Assembly (NCBI GenBank): GCA_022737715.1
Contig: JAIITD010000025.1
Location: 1-17,041 of the forward strand
Source: Veillonella sp.
Lineage (GTDB): Bacteria; Bacillota; Negativicutes; Veillonellales; Veillonellaceae
Reading direction: 5' to 3'
Length of the DNA stretch: 17,041 bases
The position numbers and the translations under genes are program-made. How positions within the stretch are numbered: the stretch's first letter is position 1; the number at the start of each line of letters is the position of its first letter. Shown here piece after piece: positions 1-7,505 of the stretch. The notes under the pieces were generated by a model, which saw only the letters and a program-made list of their open reading frames with translations, was not told where the DNA came from and searched no databases.

Positions 1-875
1 ATTACATCGCTAGCTGGTTTCAAGTTGAATTCTTCAGCGATTTGTTGTTTTACTTTACGGAAATGATCAACTAATGGAATGTATTTATCAAGGTCAAGAC
101 CAAGATCCCATTCAGTACCTTTGAACATTTCGATCATAGTTTCAGTAGCTGGTTGGCTAGTTGCATGAGCGAATGGGGAGATAGCAGTATCGATGATATC
201 TACGCCAGCTTTAGCAGCTTCCCAGTATGTAGTGCTTGCAAGACCGCAAGTGAAATGGCTGTGCAAGTCGATTGGCAATTCGCCAAAACGTTTTTTGAAT
301 TTGGAAACCAAATCATATGCATCAGCAGGTCCTAACAAACCGGACATATCTTTAATACAAAGGGAATCAGTACCCATTTCAACCAAAGTTTCAGCAACTT
401 TCAAGAAGCTTTCAGTTGTATGAACTGGAGAAATAGTGTATACCATAGCGGATTGAACGTGTGCGCCTGCTTTTTTGGAATATTTAATAGCAGCTTCCAT
501 GTTACGAGGGTCGTTCAATGCGTCGAAAATACGGATACGGTCGATACCATTTTTTACAGCAGCTTTACAGAATGCTTCTACTACATCATCAGAGTAGTGT
601 TTGTAGCCCAACAAGTTTTGGCCACGAAGCAACATTTGTAGTGGTGTATTTTTTACATTAGCTTTTAATTTGCGAAGACGTTCCCATGGATCTTCGTTCA
701 AGAAACGAAGACAGCTATCATAAGTAGCGCCGCCCCAACATTCAAGAGCTTCATAACCGATTTCATCTAAAAGGCCAAGCACTGGTTCCATTTGTTCGTA
801 ACGCATGCGTGTTGCCAAAATAGATTGATGACCGTCACGAAGAACGGTTTCACAGATTCTTAATTTTTTAGCCAT
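1..875 (-). CDS. Carboxyltransferase subunit of oxaloacetate decarboxylase / pyruvate carboxylase (5' part, runs off the left edge)
   Basis: The first 291 codons are present and the gene continues past base 1. The protein starts MAKKLRICETVLRDGHQS, the DRE-TIM type carboxyltransferase signature. Further family motifs follow: ECWGGATYD, FLNEDPW, RGQN, the CIKDMSG segment holding the lysine that is carbamylated in this family, and the metal-binding HSH of DLHSHFT. By family knowledge this domain moves the carboxyl group between oxaloacetate or pyruvate and biotin. In Veillonella-like lactate fermenters it serves a Na+-pumping oxaloacetate decarboxylase or the split pyruvate carboxylase. The biotinyl domain, if present, lies outside the window, so OadA and PycB cannot be separated. 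The ATG at 875 has the SD GGAGG five to six bases upstream. A near-consensus promoter and a structured leader precede it. Confidence 0.9.
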   Translation of the reverse strand, partial: MAKKLRICETVLRDGHQSILATRMRYEQMEPVLGLLDEIGYEALECWGGATYDSCLRFLNEDPWERLRKLKANVKNTPLQMLLRGQNLLGYKHYSDDVVEAFCKAAVKNGIDRIRIFDALNDPRNMEAAIKYSKKAGAHVQSAMVYTISPVHTTESFLKVAETLVEMGTDSLCIKDMSGLLGPADAYDLVSKFKKRFGELPIDLHSHFTCGLASTTYWEAAKAGVDIIDTAISPFAHATSQPATETMIEMFKGTEWDLGLDLDKYIPLVDHFRKVKQQIAEEFNLKPASDV

Positions 876-951
876 GTTAATCCTCCAATTCGAAATAGTT
901 AGGTGATGTAATTTTATACATACACTCAATGACTATCTCATACCTATTTAT

Positions 952-1004
952 CAACAATTCCTATAGTTCCCACTTACGTGGGTAAAATATACTAGGAATT
1001 ATTG
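952..1004 (-). ncRNA. Structured 5' leader RNA of the carboxyltransferase gene (possible cis-regulatory element)
   Basis: Read on the minus strand, 1004-993 (CAATAATTCCTA) pairs with 963-952 (TAGGAATTGTTG) over 12 bp, one pair being G-U. Nested inside is a second stem, CCCAC (982-978) and GTGGG (973-969), closed by the loop GTAA, a GNRA tetraloop. On the plus strand the wobble pair would be a C-A mismatch and the loop would be TTAC, so the structure favours the minus-strand RNA. It starts a few bases after the predicted transcription start and about 75 bases before the SD. I do not recognise a known riboswitch class. No T-run follows the stem, so it is not an ordinary terminator. Confidence 0.5.
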
Positions 1005-1016
1005 GAACATACTTAT

Positions 1017-1045
1017 ATTAGACTACTTCTAAAATTCTTTGTCAA
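1017..1045 (-). promoter_or_regulatory. Promoter of the carboxyltransferase gene
   Basis: On the minus strand a perfect TTGACA (-35, 1045-1040) is followed after 17 bases by TCTAAT (-10, 1022-1017). TAATAT two bases further on is an alternative -10. The expected start near 1010 gives a leader of about 135 bases that contains the hairpin at 952-1004. Confidence 0.6.
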
Positions 1046-1368
1046 CAAGTATATTATGCTTATTTATCATCCAAAAGCATGCATCTTTGATATAAAAGTG
1101 TAAAAAAAGTCACCAAAAGAACCTGTTATGCTAGATTTTATCTTGCATTTTTAATCATTACCAAATGAGTATGTTAATGAGAATTCAAAAGCAAACCAAT
1201 CATCATATCGTTATAATTTTTATTTATGTACAAAAGCATATCAGTATTTATTGATGTAGTACAACGAATTATCTTGATTTGCAAACCTTGTTATCACTTT
1301 TTATGATAACTGGTGAAGACAATCTAAAATTCATGAATATACATTTTCTATTTCAAATATACTTGTTT
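1046..1368. other. Non-coding AT-rich gap
   Basis: This stretch lies between the carboxyltransferase promoter and the end of the next minus-strand gene. I see no convincing gene. The only structure noted is a 7-bp inverted repeat (GTTATCA 1290-1296, TGATAAC 1304-1310). It has no T-run on either side, so I do not call it a terminator. Confidence 0.4.
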
Positions 1369-1686
1369 TTACTTTACCTTTTTAGGAGCTGTTTCAAGGA
1401 CAATATTCTTGCCATCTCGTTTTACTTGAATAGAGAATGCCCCTTCGCCTTCTTTAAAATACTCCATTTTAATATCTAGCAACATCTTACCGATAAGCGT
1501 TTCCACCTTTTCAGTTAAAAATTCACGATAGAATGCGTCTTGGTTTTGTTTAGGGCTTTGATGAATCATAGGTTTCGCTGCATTGCGTTCCGCCTGCAAC
1601 ATAGTTTCTTCAAAGTTATCATCTCCACCCCATTGCTTCATCATTTCTGCATCGGATAAGCCTTTTTGAATTTTGAATTTTGCCAT
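1369..1686 (-). CDS. Small charged protein of unknown function
   Basis: This 105-residue protein begins MAKFKIQKGLSDAEMMKQWG and ends in a lysine-rich tail (APKKVK). I do not recognise a family. It has no signal peptide or membrane segment and looks soluble and cytoplasmic, with a predicted helical middle (about residues 45-75) and a short strand-rich end. The start is supported by GGAG six bases before the ATG. It lies downstream of the heptosyltransferase gene on the same strand with an 82-bp gap. That gap contains an 8-bp inverted repeat (TAGTTAGA 1705-1712, TCTAACTA 1733-1740) of unclear meaning, so co-transcription is possible but not shown. Confidence 0.7.
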   Translation of the reverse strand: MAKFKIQKGLSDAEMMKQWGGDDNFEETMLQAERNAAKPMIHQSPKQNQDAFYREFLTEKVETLIGKMLLDIKMEYFKEGEGAFSIQVKRDGKNIVLETAPKKVK

Positions 1687-1768
1687 TATATACTCCTATT
1701 CTACTAGTTAGATGACACAACATAACGAGTATTCTAACTAACTATATATATTTAACGCTTAATTAAGT

Positions 1769-2848
1769 CTAATTCTTTACACCTAATAATTCAATAATAT
1801 ATTCCTTCACCATAACGGGATCGATACCAGACATACAGTATGCTTTTCCTTTAGGACACTTTCGTTTACGGCATCCTAAGCAATCCATATCATGATTTTG
1901 TAACACTTTATAAGTTCCAGTTAGAGGTCCCCATTCTGCGGGGTTTGTAGGACCAAATAGGGCGATTACAGGACGATTTAGAGCTACTGCCATGTGTAGT
2001 GCACCCGTATCACAAGCCACCACTACATCGCATTCGCTGAGTAAAGCCGCCATTTCACGCAATGTAGTCTTACCTAATTTATTGTAAACTGGCAAGTCCT
2101 CTTTTTCTACATGTTGCATCAAATCTTCAAACTCTTGTGCTTCTTTTGATCCCCCAAAGCATATAAAATTACTTCTATAGGACAAGGAATCAATTAGTTG
2201 TTGCCACTTCTCATGAGGCCAAGATTTCGTTTGCCATGATGAGCCAAGAACTAAACCAATCAATGGCCTATCTTTTTCTGTAAATACCGTCTCAACTTCA
2301 GCTTTAGCTTGTTGCTGCTCCTCATCTGTCACAATAAGGTCCATTAGGTCCATATCCTCAGTCTCGACAAGAACAACTTCCTTTTTCAATGCCCTTGGCA
2401 GTAATTTAGCTACGTCAAGATATTGCTCTATAACATGTTTTGACCGATTATTCGATTTGTAATTCGTAAACAACCAATTCAATTCCTTAGTGCCACCTAA
2501 GCCTAACCGTATAGGCGCACCGGATGCCAATAGTACAAGTCCCGTAATGAGCCTACCTTGTACATCAACAGCTATATCGAAGTGGTATGGCTTTAATCGT
2601 TTTCGTAAATCCCACCACATATTCCACATGGTGCGAAGGTGTAATTTCTTAGAATGAGCCTCATATACATCCCGTTCCCATGGAATTATATGATCTACAT
2701 AAGGATTATGTTCTAACAATTCAGCCATACTAGGTGTAACAATCCAATGCAATTTCGCATCCGGATACTGCTGTTTTATCCACCTTGCAGCGGCTGTGGC
2801 ATGCAGTATATCACCAATATAACTGAGCCGTACAAACAATATATTCAT
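1769..2848 (-). CDS. Glycosyltransferase family 9 (ADP-heptose:LPS heptosyltransferase-like)
   Basis: This 359-residue protein has the GT9 two-lobed layout. The N-terminal lobe opens MNILFVRLSYIGDILHATAA, the usual R-x3-GD start of heptosyltransferases, and later carries FDIAVDVQGRLITG. The C-terminal lobe has the nucleotide-sugar part: LGSSWQTKSWPHEKW, then ACDTGALHMAVALNRPVIAL with FGPTNPAEWGP, the D-T/S-G-x2-H motif of the family. A cysteine cluster near the C-terminus (CLGCRKRKCPKGKAYC) is also common in this family. The expected role is addition of heptose or a related sugar to the lipopolysaccharide core at the inner membrane, which fits a diderm host. I chose the ATG at 2848 because GGCGG lies six bases before it. 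An in-frame TTG at 2854 sits almost on that SD. The exact acceptor is not predictable. Confidence 0.88.
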   Translation of the reverse strand: MNILFVRLSYIGDILHATAAARWIKQQYPDAKLHWIVTPSMAELLEHNPYVDHIIPWERDVYEAHSKKLHLRTMWNMWWDLRKRLKPYHFDIAVDVQGRLITGLVLLASGAPIRLGLGGTKELNWLFTNYKSNNRSKHVIEQYLDVAKLLPRALKKEVVLVETEDMDLMDLIVTDEEQQQAKAEVETVFTEKDRPLIGLVLGSSWQTKSWPHEKWQQLIDSLSYRSNFICFGGSKEAQEFEDLMQHVEKEDLPVYNKLGKTTLREMAALLSECDVVVACDTGALHMAVALNRPVIALFGPTNPAEWGPLTGTYKVLQNHDMDCLGCRKRKCPKGKAYCMSGIDPVMVKEYIIELLGVKN

Positions 2849-2980
2849 CGACAACCGCCTTTCTTATGTATCGTCTTATTCCTAAAAAACAACTAGTATC
2901 AACACACATATATTGATATATAACGAAACATACATGAGTTCAACTTGAATTATTACGTATGACACTAAAGAAATTTATAA

Positions 2981-3017
2981 ATAAAGCCTTTATAACCTGC
3001 GATTATAAAGGCTTTAT
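2981..3017 (-). terminator. Rho-independent terminator of the envelope operon
   Basis: A perfect 15-bp inverted repeat (2981-2995 and 3003-3017, loop of seven) starts one base after the stop codon of the propeller-like gene. On the minus strand it is followed by the T-rich TTATAAATTTCTTT. It marks the end of the three-gene operon 3019-5725. Confidence 0.75.
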
Positions 3018-3018
3018 A

Positions 3019-3960
3019 TTAATTCTTTTTCTTAGAGCTAGAGTCTTTAGATGATTTATCGTTATCTTCTGTTACTTTAGTCGTGTCATCACTGCCATTA
3101 GCAATAATTTCTTTCACTGCATTCATCGTTACTTCAGACAATGTTGTCGGATTATTATATTTATAAATAGGTTTAAATCCTACTCCTAATTTACCAGAAT
3201 ATACAGTTAATACATTATTATCTTCATCGACACGAGCAATATAGATTGTCTTGCTAGTATCTACGCCAAGCAAGCGGAATCGTCCAGGTGGGTTAATAAC
3301 ACGCCAACCACCTTCGATACCATTAAACATGAAGATATCACCAGTTTTAGCATTATCGTAGAAGAAATTATCTTCATCATAGAATACAGCAATACGACCA
3401 ATATCCGTAGCTTGCATGTATACGCGACGCGTATCATAGTTCGCATCAGTTCTGTAAATCCGATATGCACCTTCACGGACTTTCACCTTCATATACACCA
3501 CATTTGTCGCTTCAGAATATGCCGCATCGACAATGCGACTACCCTTTGGTACATCTTCAAGTTCTGTATCTACTTCGTGTTCTGGATCATCCGCATTGAG
3601 TCGAGCCATAACAACCTTATTGTCCGTATACAGACCCATAATTGCATAGTTACGATCTGGCATCCAATCAAAATAGCTAATAGAGCGACCTTTCAAATTA
3701 ACCGTTGTTGGCTTGCTTTCACCAGCCTTATAAATCCGAAGAGATTCATCTGTAACAACAGCCATGAACTGATGGTCATAGGACACGTATTTACGCCCCT
3801 CTTTTACATCAGGAAAGTTTTTCGTGTCATCCTTAGACGCACCAGAGACGTTAAATTCCGTAGTTGGTGCAAACATATATTGATCAAGGTACAGATACAC
3901 CCCTCCTTGCAGTAGAATGCCTACCGCAAAGGCGCTCAGTACACGCGTAAAAGGTTTCAT
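3019..3960 (-). CDS. Exported beta-propeller-like protein, third gene of the envelope operon
   Basis: This 313-residue protein has a hydrophobic N-terminus (about residues 8-26) without a lipobox, so it is either secreted or anchored by that segment. The body (about 40-285) repeats short strand pairs of the type SYDHQFMAVVTD, YFDWMPDRNYAIMGLY, VVYMKVKV and KTIYIARVDEDNN. This is the look of WD40-like or TolB-like propeller blades, although I cannot name a family. The tail after about 290 is low-complexity Ser/Asp/Lys. The SD GGAGG overlaps the stop of the upstream glycosidase gene, eight bases apart, and a strong terminator follows. It is therefore the last gene of an operon with a deacetylase and a phosphodiester glycosidase, and a role in the same surface-polymer process is likely but inferred. 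Confidence 0.72.
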   Translation of the reverse strand: MKPFTRVLSAFAVGILLQGGVYLYLDQYMFAPTTEFNVSGASKDDTKNFPDVKEGRKYVSYDHQFMAVVTDESLRIYKAGESKPTTVNLKGRSISYFDWMPDRNYAIMGLYTDNKVVMARLNADDPEHEVDTELEDVPKGSRIVDAAYSEATNVVYMKVKVREGAYRIYRTDANYDTRRVYMQATDIGRIAVFYDEDNFFYDNAKTGDIFMFNGIEGGWRVINPPGRFRLLGVDTSKTIYIARVDEDNNVLTVYSGKLGVGFKPIYKYNNPTTLSEVTMNAVKEIIANGSDDTTKVTEDNDKSSKDSSSKKKN

Positions 3961-3968
3961 TGTTCCTC

Positions 3969-4907
3969 CTATTTCACGATAAACGCCGTAGGAATCATCC
4001 GTTCCCCTAACAAATCGGCTGGTTTATTTACAACTTTGCCATTTAAATACAATGTAGAGCTAGAGCCACCATCGAGGTTAGCCGCAATGTATGCGCCCTT
4101 TTCATAGAGTACATCTTGTACATCGCGCAAGGTAGCACCCAAGGAATAGCCCGGTTGACGACCGTCGATTACAACGAACAATACAGTGCCGTCCTTACGT
4201 TGACCAATGGCCGTACGAGGGCCTACGCCCCAACCGCCATCGCCATCGGTGATCATCTTCTTACCATCTACGATAAGAGGTGGACCAAAGGTAATACCTT
4301 CCATAGCTTTCATATCAGCTAATTCAGTTTTATCATAGTTGCCTGCAATGAGGTTACCAGATTTAGAGAAGCCTACAAAATCAACAGATTCATCAGGCCC
4401 TACATCCTTACCGATAATATAATCCCCTTCGTGAAGGATAAAGCCATATGGCAAGCGGCCTGTACCAGTACCATTAGGATCGTGGAAACCACCGCCATTG
4501 ATAGCCGCTACGGCACCATTCATTTTAGCGATATTACTTGTAGTATCCCCTTTTTCTTGGATGTTTGCAGCTGTCGCCACTTGGATACGGCGAGGGTCTG
4601 GAATTTCAAGTACATACCCTACATAGCGGGAGGACTCAATTTTTTCCAATTTAAGATCTTTATCTTCACGAGCATTAAATTTAAACAAATCTTGACTCTT
4701 TACAACGCCTACGGTCCCCAAAATAGATTGCAATTCATCGTTACTGAATAGCCATGTAATATATTGAGGATGACGAGATTGTAAGATAGCACCAATTACG
4801 GCACGTTTTACATTATTAAATGGTCCAAACAATACCACGAATGGTGATGTGACTGCGGTAAATAAGAACACCATAATGATGAACTTTACCCAATTCTTTT
4901 TAAACAA
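3969..4907 (-). CDS. Phosphodiester glycosidase (NAGPA/DUF2233 family), membrane-anchored
   Basis: This 312-residue protein has an N-terminal membrane segment (about residues 8-28, FIIMVFLFTAVTSPFVVLFG) and a catalytic domain of the NAGPA type. Conserved pieces are AAINGGGFHDP (134-143), the GPP of ITFGPPLIVDG (205-214), GVGPRTAIG (227-235), FVVIDGRQPG (244-253) and NLDGGSSSTLYLNG (277-290). Family members cleave sugar phosphodiester or glycosidic links in exopolysaccharides and glycoconjugates outside the cytoplasm. The start is a TTG, supported by AAGGAG seven bases upstream. That SD overlaps the stop of the deacetylase gene, so translation is probably coupled. With the polysaccharide deacetylase before it, a surface polysaccharide or teichoic-acid-like substrate is the likely target. 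Confidence 0.85.
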   Translation of the reverse strand: MFKKNWVKFIIMVFLFTAVTSPFVVLFGPFNNVKRAVIGAILQSRHPQYITWLFSNDELQSILGTVGVVKSQDLFKFNAREDKDLKLEKIESSRYVGYVLEIPDPRRIQVATAANIQEKGDTTSNIAKMNGAVAAINGGGFHDPNGTGTGRLPYGFILHEGDYIIGKDVGPDESVDFVGFSKSGNLIAGNYDKTELADMKAMEGITFGPPLIVDGKKMITDGDGGWGVGPRTAIGQRKDGTVLFVVIDGRQPGYSLGATLRDVQDVLYEKGAYIAANLDGGSSSTLYLNGKVVNKPADLLGERMIPTAFIVK

Positions 4908-4918
4908 TGTATATCTCC

Positions 4919-5725
4919 TTATAAATCACTGTAATGTTCAGTGCTAATTCGTTCTTCAAAATGCTTGATGTCTACAGCATTACCAACCCAAACGCGTAAA
5001 ATATTGTATGGATTATCCCCCGTATGAGCCCAACCGGACTTCATAGCCATAGCCATCTTTATACCACTATCTTTTGTGGCTGCATCAGTATCCTTATTTT
5101 TGTCCCCATAGGGATAACAGAACCAAGGATTATCTGTAATGCCTAACTTATCGGCTAACGCTTGTTGCGCTTTTTGAATATTTTCCATTTGTGCCGCTTT
5201 TGAAAGTTGGCCCATTTCAACATGTTGGAACCCATGATTAGAAATAGTTATACCATTATCTTTCATTTCTTTTAATTGTTCCCATGTAAGTCGTGTGCCT
5301 ACATCACCTGGGTTAACGAAAACAGTAGCAGCAAAGCCATATTCTTTCATCAATGGATACACGATAGAGTATGTATCTGCATAACCATCATCAAAGGTTA
5401 GTACTACAGGTTTCTCAGGTACCGCAGCACCATTGACTACATAGTCGTATAACTGATCCATCGTCAACGGATGGTACCCATTATCCTTAAGGAATTTCAT
5501 TTGCTGGCGGAATAAATCCTCTCGGATAACCGCATCATTATCTTTATCATCGCCAATCTTGTGATACATGAGCACTGGAATCCCCGATGGATGTACCATC
5601 GTCACCTCTTTCACAGATGGCGTTTTAGTTTGTGTTTCTGTCGTTTGCTGTGAAAGCATTCCACATCCTGCTAACACTGTAGCAATTACAATTGTGCAAA
5701 GCACTACCAATGAAAATCGTTTCAT
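4919..5725 (-). CDS. Polysaccharide deacetylase (NodB domain) lipoprotein
   Basis: This 268-residue protein opens with a lipoprotein signal, VLAGC with the lipidated Cys at about residue 21. The carbohydrate esterase 4 / NodB motifs follow in order: TFDDGY (110-115, catalytic and metal Asp), HGFQH (164-168, metal-binding His pair with H-x3-H spacing) and YPYG (204-207). This family removes N-acetyl groups from amino-sugar polymers such as poly-N-acetylglucosamine or peptidoglycan. The lipobox places it in the periplasm or on the envelope. I chose the ATG at 5725 because GGGGG lies just upstream. An in-frame start at 5749 gives eight more residues and has no SD. It is the first gene of a three-gene operon, about 30 bases after an extended -10 promoter. 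Confidence 0.88.
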   Translation of the reverse strand: MKRFSLVVLCTIVIATVLAGCGMLSQQTTETQTKTPSVKEVTMVHPSGIPVLMYHKIGDDKDNDAVIREDLFRQQMKFLKDNGYHPLTMDQLYDYVVNGAAVPEKPVVLTFDDGYADTYSIVYPLMKEYGFAATVFVNPGDVGTRLTWEQLKEMKDNGITISNHGFQHVEMGQLSKAAQMENIQKAQQALADKLGITDNPWFCYPYGDKNKDTDAATKDSGIKMAMAMKSGWAHTGDNPYNILRVWVGNAVDIKHFEERISTEHYSDL

Positions 5726-5762
5726 AGGTCCCCCTTTATATAGACACAATTTAATAACTTAT

Positions 5763-5791
5763 ATTATATCATTTATAAGGAGAATAGTAAA
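5763..5791 (-). promoter_or_regulatory. Extended -10 promoter of the envelope operon
   Basis: On the minus strand TTTACT (5791-5786) and a perfect TATAAT (5768-5763) are 17 bases apart. The -10 is preceded by TGA (TGnTATAAT), a typical extended -10. Transcription should start near 5756, leaving a leader of about 30 bases before the deacetylase ATG. Confidence 0.65.
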
Positions 5792-5850
5792 AACTAGCGA
5801 ATTGTTTATCCGTGATTGTAATCTACTCAATAATGTTTTAATATTTTAAT

Positions 5851-5856
5851 TATAAT
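5851..5856 (+). promoter_or_regulatory. -10 box of the amidase gene
   Basis: A perfect TATAAT lies 46 bases before the ATG at 5902 in very AT-rich DNA. No good -35 stands at 16-18 bases upstream, so this is a tentative promoter. It is divergent from the envelope operon promoter. Confidence 0.4.
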
Positions 5857-5901
5857 ATATTTCACATAAACGATACCATTTCACCAAATAAAGGATGTAC
5901 T

Positions 5902-6693
5902 ATGAAAAAACGCCTAACTATTATTCAAATGGACGTCCATGTCAATGACGTTGAATATAATTACAATCGTGTTCAAGAGTTACTCGTTCAATCTCTTTCT
6001 GAAAGCCCGGATATTATCGTATTACCAGAAACATGGAACACAGGTTTTTATCCATCTAAAGAATTAATCAACATCGCTGATAGAAATGGAGAACGAACAA
6101 AATCATTATTAAGTACATTTGCAAAAGAGCATAACGTAAATATCGTAGGCGGTTCCGTAGCAGTTGCCAAAAACGATGTTGTCTTCAATACGTCCTATGC
6201 CTACAACCGCAAAGGCGAACTCGTCGGAGAGTACTCAAAAATGCATGGATTTAGTCCCGCAAAAGAAGATTACTATTTCGCAGGTGGCACTCATACCACA
6301 CATTTTGAATTAGATGGCATTCCTTGTAGTACTGTCATCTGTTACGATATCCGTTTTCCAGAATTAGTGCGCATGGCCGCATTACCAAATACAGAATTGC
6401 TATTTGTACCGGCCCAATGGCCTACCATGCGTCTACGACACTGGCAAGTACTCAATGAAGTACGGGCTATCGAAAACCAACTATTTGTATGTGCTGTAAA
6501 TGGCTGTGGTACAGTTGGCCGCGTTCAGAGTACGGGGCACTCTGCGGTATATGATCCATGGGGCACAAATCTATTAGAAATGGATACTACGGAAAGCATC
6601 GCTTCTGTGGAAATTGATTTTGCCGTTGTCGAAGACATTCGCAACAAAATAAATATATTTAGAGATCGTAAACCTGAACTGTATAATCTATAA
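5902..6693 (+). CDS. Carbon-nitrogen hydrolase (nitrilase superfamily, omega-amidase-like)
   Basis: This 263-residue protein has the full nitrilase-fold length and all three catalytic residues: Glu43 in LPETWNTGF, Lys113 in EYSKMHGF and Cys147 in VICYDIRFPEL. The RFPEL context after the Cys is typical of the amidase branch (omega-amidase / YafV-like). Enzymes of this branch hydrolyse small alpha-keto-acid amides such as 2-oxoglutaramate in nitrogen salvage, and the protein should be cytoplasmic. The SD AAAGGATG is four to five bases before the ATG. The gene is transcribed alone, divergent from the envelope operon and convergent with the toxin-antitoxin operon, and ends at a bidirectional terminator. 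The exact substrate cannot be read from sequence. Confidence 0.88.
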   Translation: MKKRLTIIQMDVHVNDVEYNYNRVQELLVQSLSESPDIIVLPETWNTGFYPSKELINIADRNGERTKSLLSTFAKEHNVNIVGGSVAVAKNDVVFNTSYAYNRKGELVGEYSKMHGFSPAKEDYYFAGGTHTTHFELDGIPCSTVICYDIRFPELVRMAALPNTELLFVPAQWPTMRLRHWQVLNEVRAIENQLFVCAVNGCGTVGRVQSTGHSAVYDPWGTNLLEMDTTESIASVEIDFAVVEDIRNKINIFRDRKPELYNL

Positions 6694-6702
6694 CCCTATA
6701 CA

Positions 6703-6740
6703 TAAAAGACACATTGCAATGATTTGCAATGTGTCTTTTA
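6703..6740. terminator. Bidirectional terminator between convergent genes
   Basis: A perfect 17-bp inverted repeat (6703-6719 and 6724-6740, loop TGAT) ends in TTTTA on the plus strand and, by symmetry, on the minus strand. It lies between the stop of the amidase gene (plus) and the stop of the last gene of the toxin-antitoxin operon (minus) and can serve both. Confidence 0.85.
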
Positions 6741-6742
6741 CA

Positions 6743-6955
6743 TTAGAATTCAATCAGATTCCACATATCCTCTGGCACTTGTTCCAGAGGTTTATTTTTG
6801 GCTATCGCTTCTTTCAAAATATCAATCGTATCTTGAACCTCTTGTTTATCCTTTGTATTTGGATCGTGAAGGATAACACGATTTAAAGAATCTTCACCAA
6901 ATTGTTTGAGATATTCCTTTTCTACTTGGTTTAATTCACGACGTAAGTATTTCAT
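6743..6955 (-). CDS. Small acidic/helical protein, third gene of the toxin-antitoxin operon
   Basis: This 70-residue protein begins MKYLRRELNQVEKEYLKQFG and ends MWNLIEF. It looks like two or three helices without a membrane segment. I do not recognise a family. The SD GAGGT partly overlaps the stop codon of the RelE-like toxin gene and the gap is 11 bases, so it is the third gene of that operon. The operon then ends at the bidirectional terminator two bases downstream. It could be an accessory regulator, a chaperone for the antitoxin or an unrelated passenger. The sequence does not say which. Confidence 0.65.
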   Translation of the reverse strand: MKYLRRELNQVEKEYLKQFGEDSLNRVILHDPNTKDKQEVQDTIDILKEAIAKNKPLEQVPEDMWNLIEF

Positions 6956-6966
6956 TATTATGACCT

Positions 6967-7233
6967 CTACTTATAAATAAATTTCCGATGACCTACTTCT
7001 ACCGCTATAATCACACAATTCGTATCACTAATATCAGCAATAACTCTATAGTTACCAATTCTATACCGCCACAATCCTTGTTTATTACCAGTCAACGATT
7101 TACCAGAATATCGTGGATTTTCTACATTATCCAAATGTTTTATCAACCAATTAAAAATATAACGTTGTGTTGACTTATCCAACTTTGAAAATTGTCGGTC
7201 AAACCGTTTACTAAACTCTAGCTTATAAACCAT
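6967..7233 (-). CDS. RelE/ParE-family toxin (type II toxin-antitoxin)
   Basis: This protein of about 88 residues opens MVYKLEFSKRFDRQFSKLDK, the usual beginning of RelE-type mRNA interferases. It carries the core GLWRYRIGNYRVIADI and the C-terminal VGHRKFIY, where the Arg/His/Tyr pattern matches the RelE active-site region. Such toxins cleave mRNA in the ribosomal A site and are neutralised by the partner antitoxin. I favour the ATG at 7233, which overlaps the antitoxin gene by 11 bases. A GTG at 7242 would add three residues (MQS). It is translationally coupled to the antitoxin at 7223-7444. Confidence 0.85.
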   Translation of the reverse strand: MVYKLEFSKRFDRQFSKLDKSTQRYIFNWLIKHLDNVENPRYSGKSLTGNKQGLWRYRIGNYRVIADISDTNCVIIAVEVGHRKFIYK

Positions 7234-7444
7234 ACTTTGCACGCATTTCCGCTACAGAATATGTAACAGGATCCTGTTTATATTCCTTCAGAGCTTCTTG
7301 GCCTACTCTAAGATCAAAGTCATTTTCAATTTTTTCTAGTAAAGCTTTTTTAAATAGTGTAGACAATGTTTCATCCATAAATTCTGCATAGGTTTTAAAT
7401 AGATTTTCTTCTTGTTCATTAAGTCTAACAGAAATATTCGACAT
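7223..7444 (-). CDS. RelB/DUF6290-like antitoxin
   Basis: This 73-residue protein opens MSNISVRLNEQEENLFKTYA, a ribbon-helix-helix type beginning (strand SVRL then two helices) typical of antitoxins that bind their own operator. The C-terminal part (VGQEALKEYKQDPVTYSVAE) is the flexible toxin-binding tail common in RelB-like partners. The ATG at 7444 has AAGGAGG eight bases upstream. A GTG at 7453 lies inside that SD and is rejected. The gene is first in the operon. Its SD forms one arm of a 39-bp palindrome, described separately. Confidence 0.82.
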   Translation of the reverse strand: MSNISVRLNEQEENLFKTYAEFMDETLSTLFKKALLEKIENDFDLRVGQEALKEYKQDPVTYSVAEMRAKYGL

Positions 7445-7450
7445 ACAAAG

Positions 7451-7489
7451 CACCTCCTTATGTATTACATTGTATTACATGAGGAGGTG
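7451..7489. promoter_or_regulatory. 39-bp palindrome over the antitoxin SD, with tandem TGTATTACAT repeats (candidate operator / RNA hairpin)
   Basis: Bases 7451-7489 form a nearly perfect palindrome centred at 7470, with 17 of 19 positions paired. The outer arms are CACCTCCT and AGGAGGTG. The inner part is two exact copies of TGTATTACAT (7461-7470, 7471-7480), each holding TGTAnTACA. In DNA this is a good dimer operator with sites one helical turn apart. In the RNA it would lock the antitoxin SD in an 8-bp stem. Confidence 0.65.
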
Positions 7490-7505
7490 TCTGTCTATAA
7501 CTCTA

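Noticed and set aside
153..641. Three overlapping plus-strand reading frames
   Set aside because: They are shadows of the carboxyltransferase gene on the minus strand, which shows all family motifs.
1290..1310. 7-bp inverted repeat as terminator
   Set aside because: No T-run on either strand and about 60 bp from the nearest stop codon.
3412..3915. Plus-strand frame of 167 codons
   Set aside because: It is antisense to the exported propeller-like gene, with no SD and implausible composition.
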